A stretch of DNA of 64,000 nucleotides, from assembly GCA_033980235.1 (NCBI GenBank), contig CM067064.1, positions 34,069,497 to 34,133,496 on the forward strand, given 5' to 3'. The number at the start of each line of letters is the position of its first letter. The first letter of the stretch is position 1. The DNA comes from Diadema setosum (Eukaryota > Echinodermata > Echinoidea > Diadematoida > Diadematidae). Shown in pieces: positions 63,361 to 64,000 of this stretch. Position numbers and translations under genes: made by a program. The notes below the pieces were generated by a model that worked only from the letters and a program-made list of their open reading frames with translations, was not told the DNA's origin and did no database searches.

Positions 63361-64000
63361 TGTGATACTAGCATGGAAGGACCGTGGTACCACCATGGAA
63401 GAACCGTGGTACTACCGTGGTAGGTACCGTGGTACTACCGTGGTAGTACCGTGGGATGTACCGTGGTACTACCGTGGTAGTACCGTGGATGTACCGTGGT
63501 ACTACCGTGGTACTACCATGGATGTACTGTGGTACTACCGTGGTACTACCGTGGAAGTGCTACCATGAAAGAATGGTACTCATGGCATGGAAGTACCATG
63601 GTAATGAATGGTACTACCGTGGTACAACCATGGTAATACTATGGTACTACCATGGTATTTTTACCATGGTAAATCCATGGTAAATGTACTGCCTTCATCT
63701 GTCAATTTACCATGGTTTTACCATAGTACTTTTACAAAGGTAATACCACAGTATTACCATTGTAAAGGTACTATGGTAAAACCATGGTAGTATTACCATT
63801 GTAAAAAGTACTATGGTAAAACCATGGTAATACTGTGGTATTACCATGGTATTTTTACCATGGTAAATCCATGGTAAATGTACTGCCTTCATCTGTCAAT
63901 TTACCATCCTATGGTAATACTATGGTATTACCATTGTAAAAGTACTATGATAAAACCATGGTAATACTGTGGTATTACCATGGTATTTTTACCATGGTAA
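63360..64000. repeat. TACCATGGTA-based satellite-like array reaching the window end
   Basis: 63,380-63,560 is a tandem of ACCGTGGTACT. From 63,590 on, units of ACCATGGTA and GGTAATACTATGGTATTACC form a higher-order repeat: the block GGTATTTTTACCATGGTAAATCC plus TGTACTGCCTTCATCTG occurs at 63,655 and 63,850, and its start appears again at 63,981. The array continues beyond the window. Confidence 0.9.

Noticed and set aside
63362..63892. Trp-Tyr-Tyr-Arg-Gly repeat open frames
   Set aside because: Translation of the TACCATGGTA-type array, open in several frames and on both strands.
1..64000. CRISPR array, bacterial operons, prophage or rRNA
   Set aside because: No regularly spaced direct repeats with unique spacers, no operon-like gene packing and no rRNA sequence; exons, introns and LINEs show animal nuclear DNA.

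Overview
The window is eukaryotic nuclear DNA. It has AT-rich introns and spacers, GT-AG introns with consistent phases, nested transposable elements, microsatellites and many short inverted-repeat elements. The repeat content, CR1/L2-like LINEs and an invertebrate-type CLCA protein suggest a marine deuterostome, most likely an echinoderm such as a sea urchin. The species is an inference; no marker gene fixes it.

One protein-coding gene dominates. It lies on the minus strand from about 47.47 kb (start) to 5.57 kb (stop). I could assemble 15 exons whose phases all agree, giving 4,929 nt of CDS and 1,642 residues. The product is a calcium-activated chloride channel regulator (CLCA) family protein. 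In order it has a signal peptide, a zincin-like catalytic domain with an intact HEWGH motif, a Cys-rich segment, a VWA domain with a complete MIDAS set, a beta-rich region and an FnIII-like domain. It then has a long Pro/Thr/Gln/Glu tail of roughly 110 hexapeptide units and a C-terminal six-cysteine EGF-like module. No transmembrane helix or GPI signal is visible, so a secreted, mucin-like matrix protein is the simplest reading.

The introns are filled with mobile DNA. Intron 14 (7,999-17,222) holds a 7.7-kb foldback-type transposon at 9,531-17,219. Its 9-bp target duplication TACCCGTTC lies across the 5' splice site of exon 14, so the element now supplies bases +4 onward of that donor. Inside it are a dead CR1/L2-like LINE fragment, a 190-bp TA-flanked MITE within that LINE, and a further insertion in the right arm carrying another MITE. 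Intron 7 (23,793-31,980) holds a 5'-truncated, frameshifted LINE with endonuclease and reverse transcriptase domains, a tandem repeat of about 215 bp and a GC-rich island. Introns 2, 4, 5, 11 and 12 carry other MITE-like elements, and intron 1 carries a Tc1/mariner transposase relic.

Upstream of the gene (47.5-64 kb) I see no convincing host gene. This part holds LINE remnants, an inverted pair of tRNA-related SINE-like sequences, a palindromic element at 59.5 kb, a 588-bp element with 18-bp terminal inverted repeats at 60.5 kb and a triplicated GC-box plus TATA motif at 62.4-62.7 kb. The window ends inside arrays built on the TACCATGGTA palindrome. Downstream of the gene (1-5.5 kb) are microsatellites, small duplications and one GC-rich TIR element.
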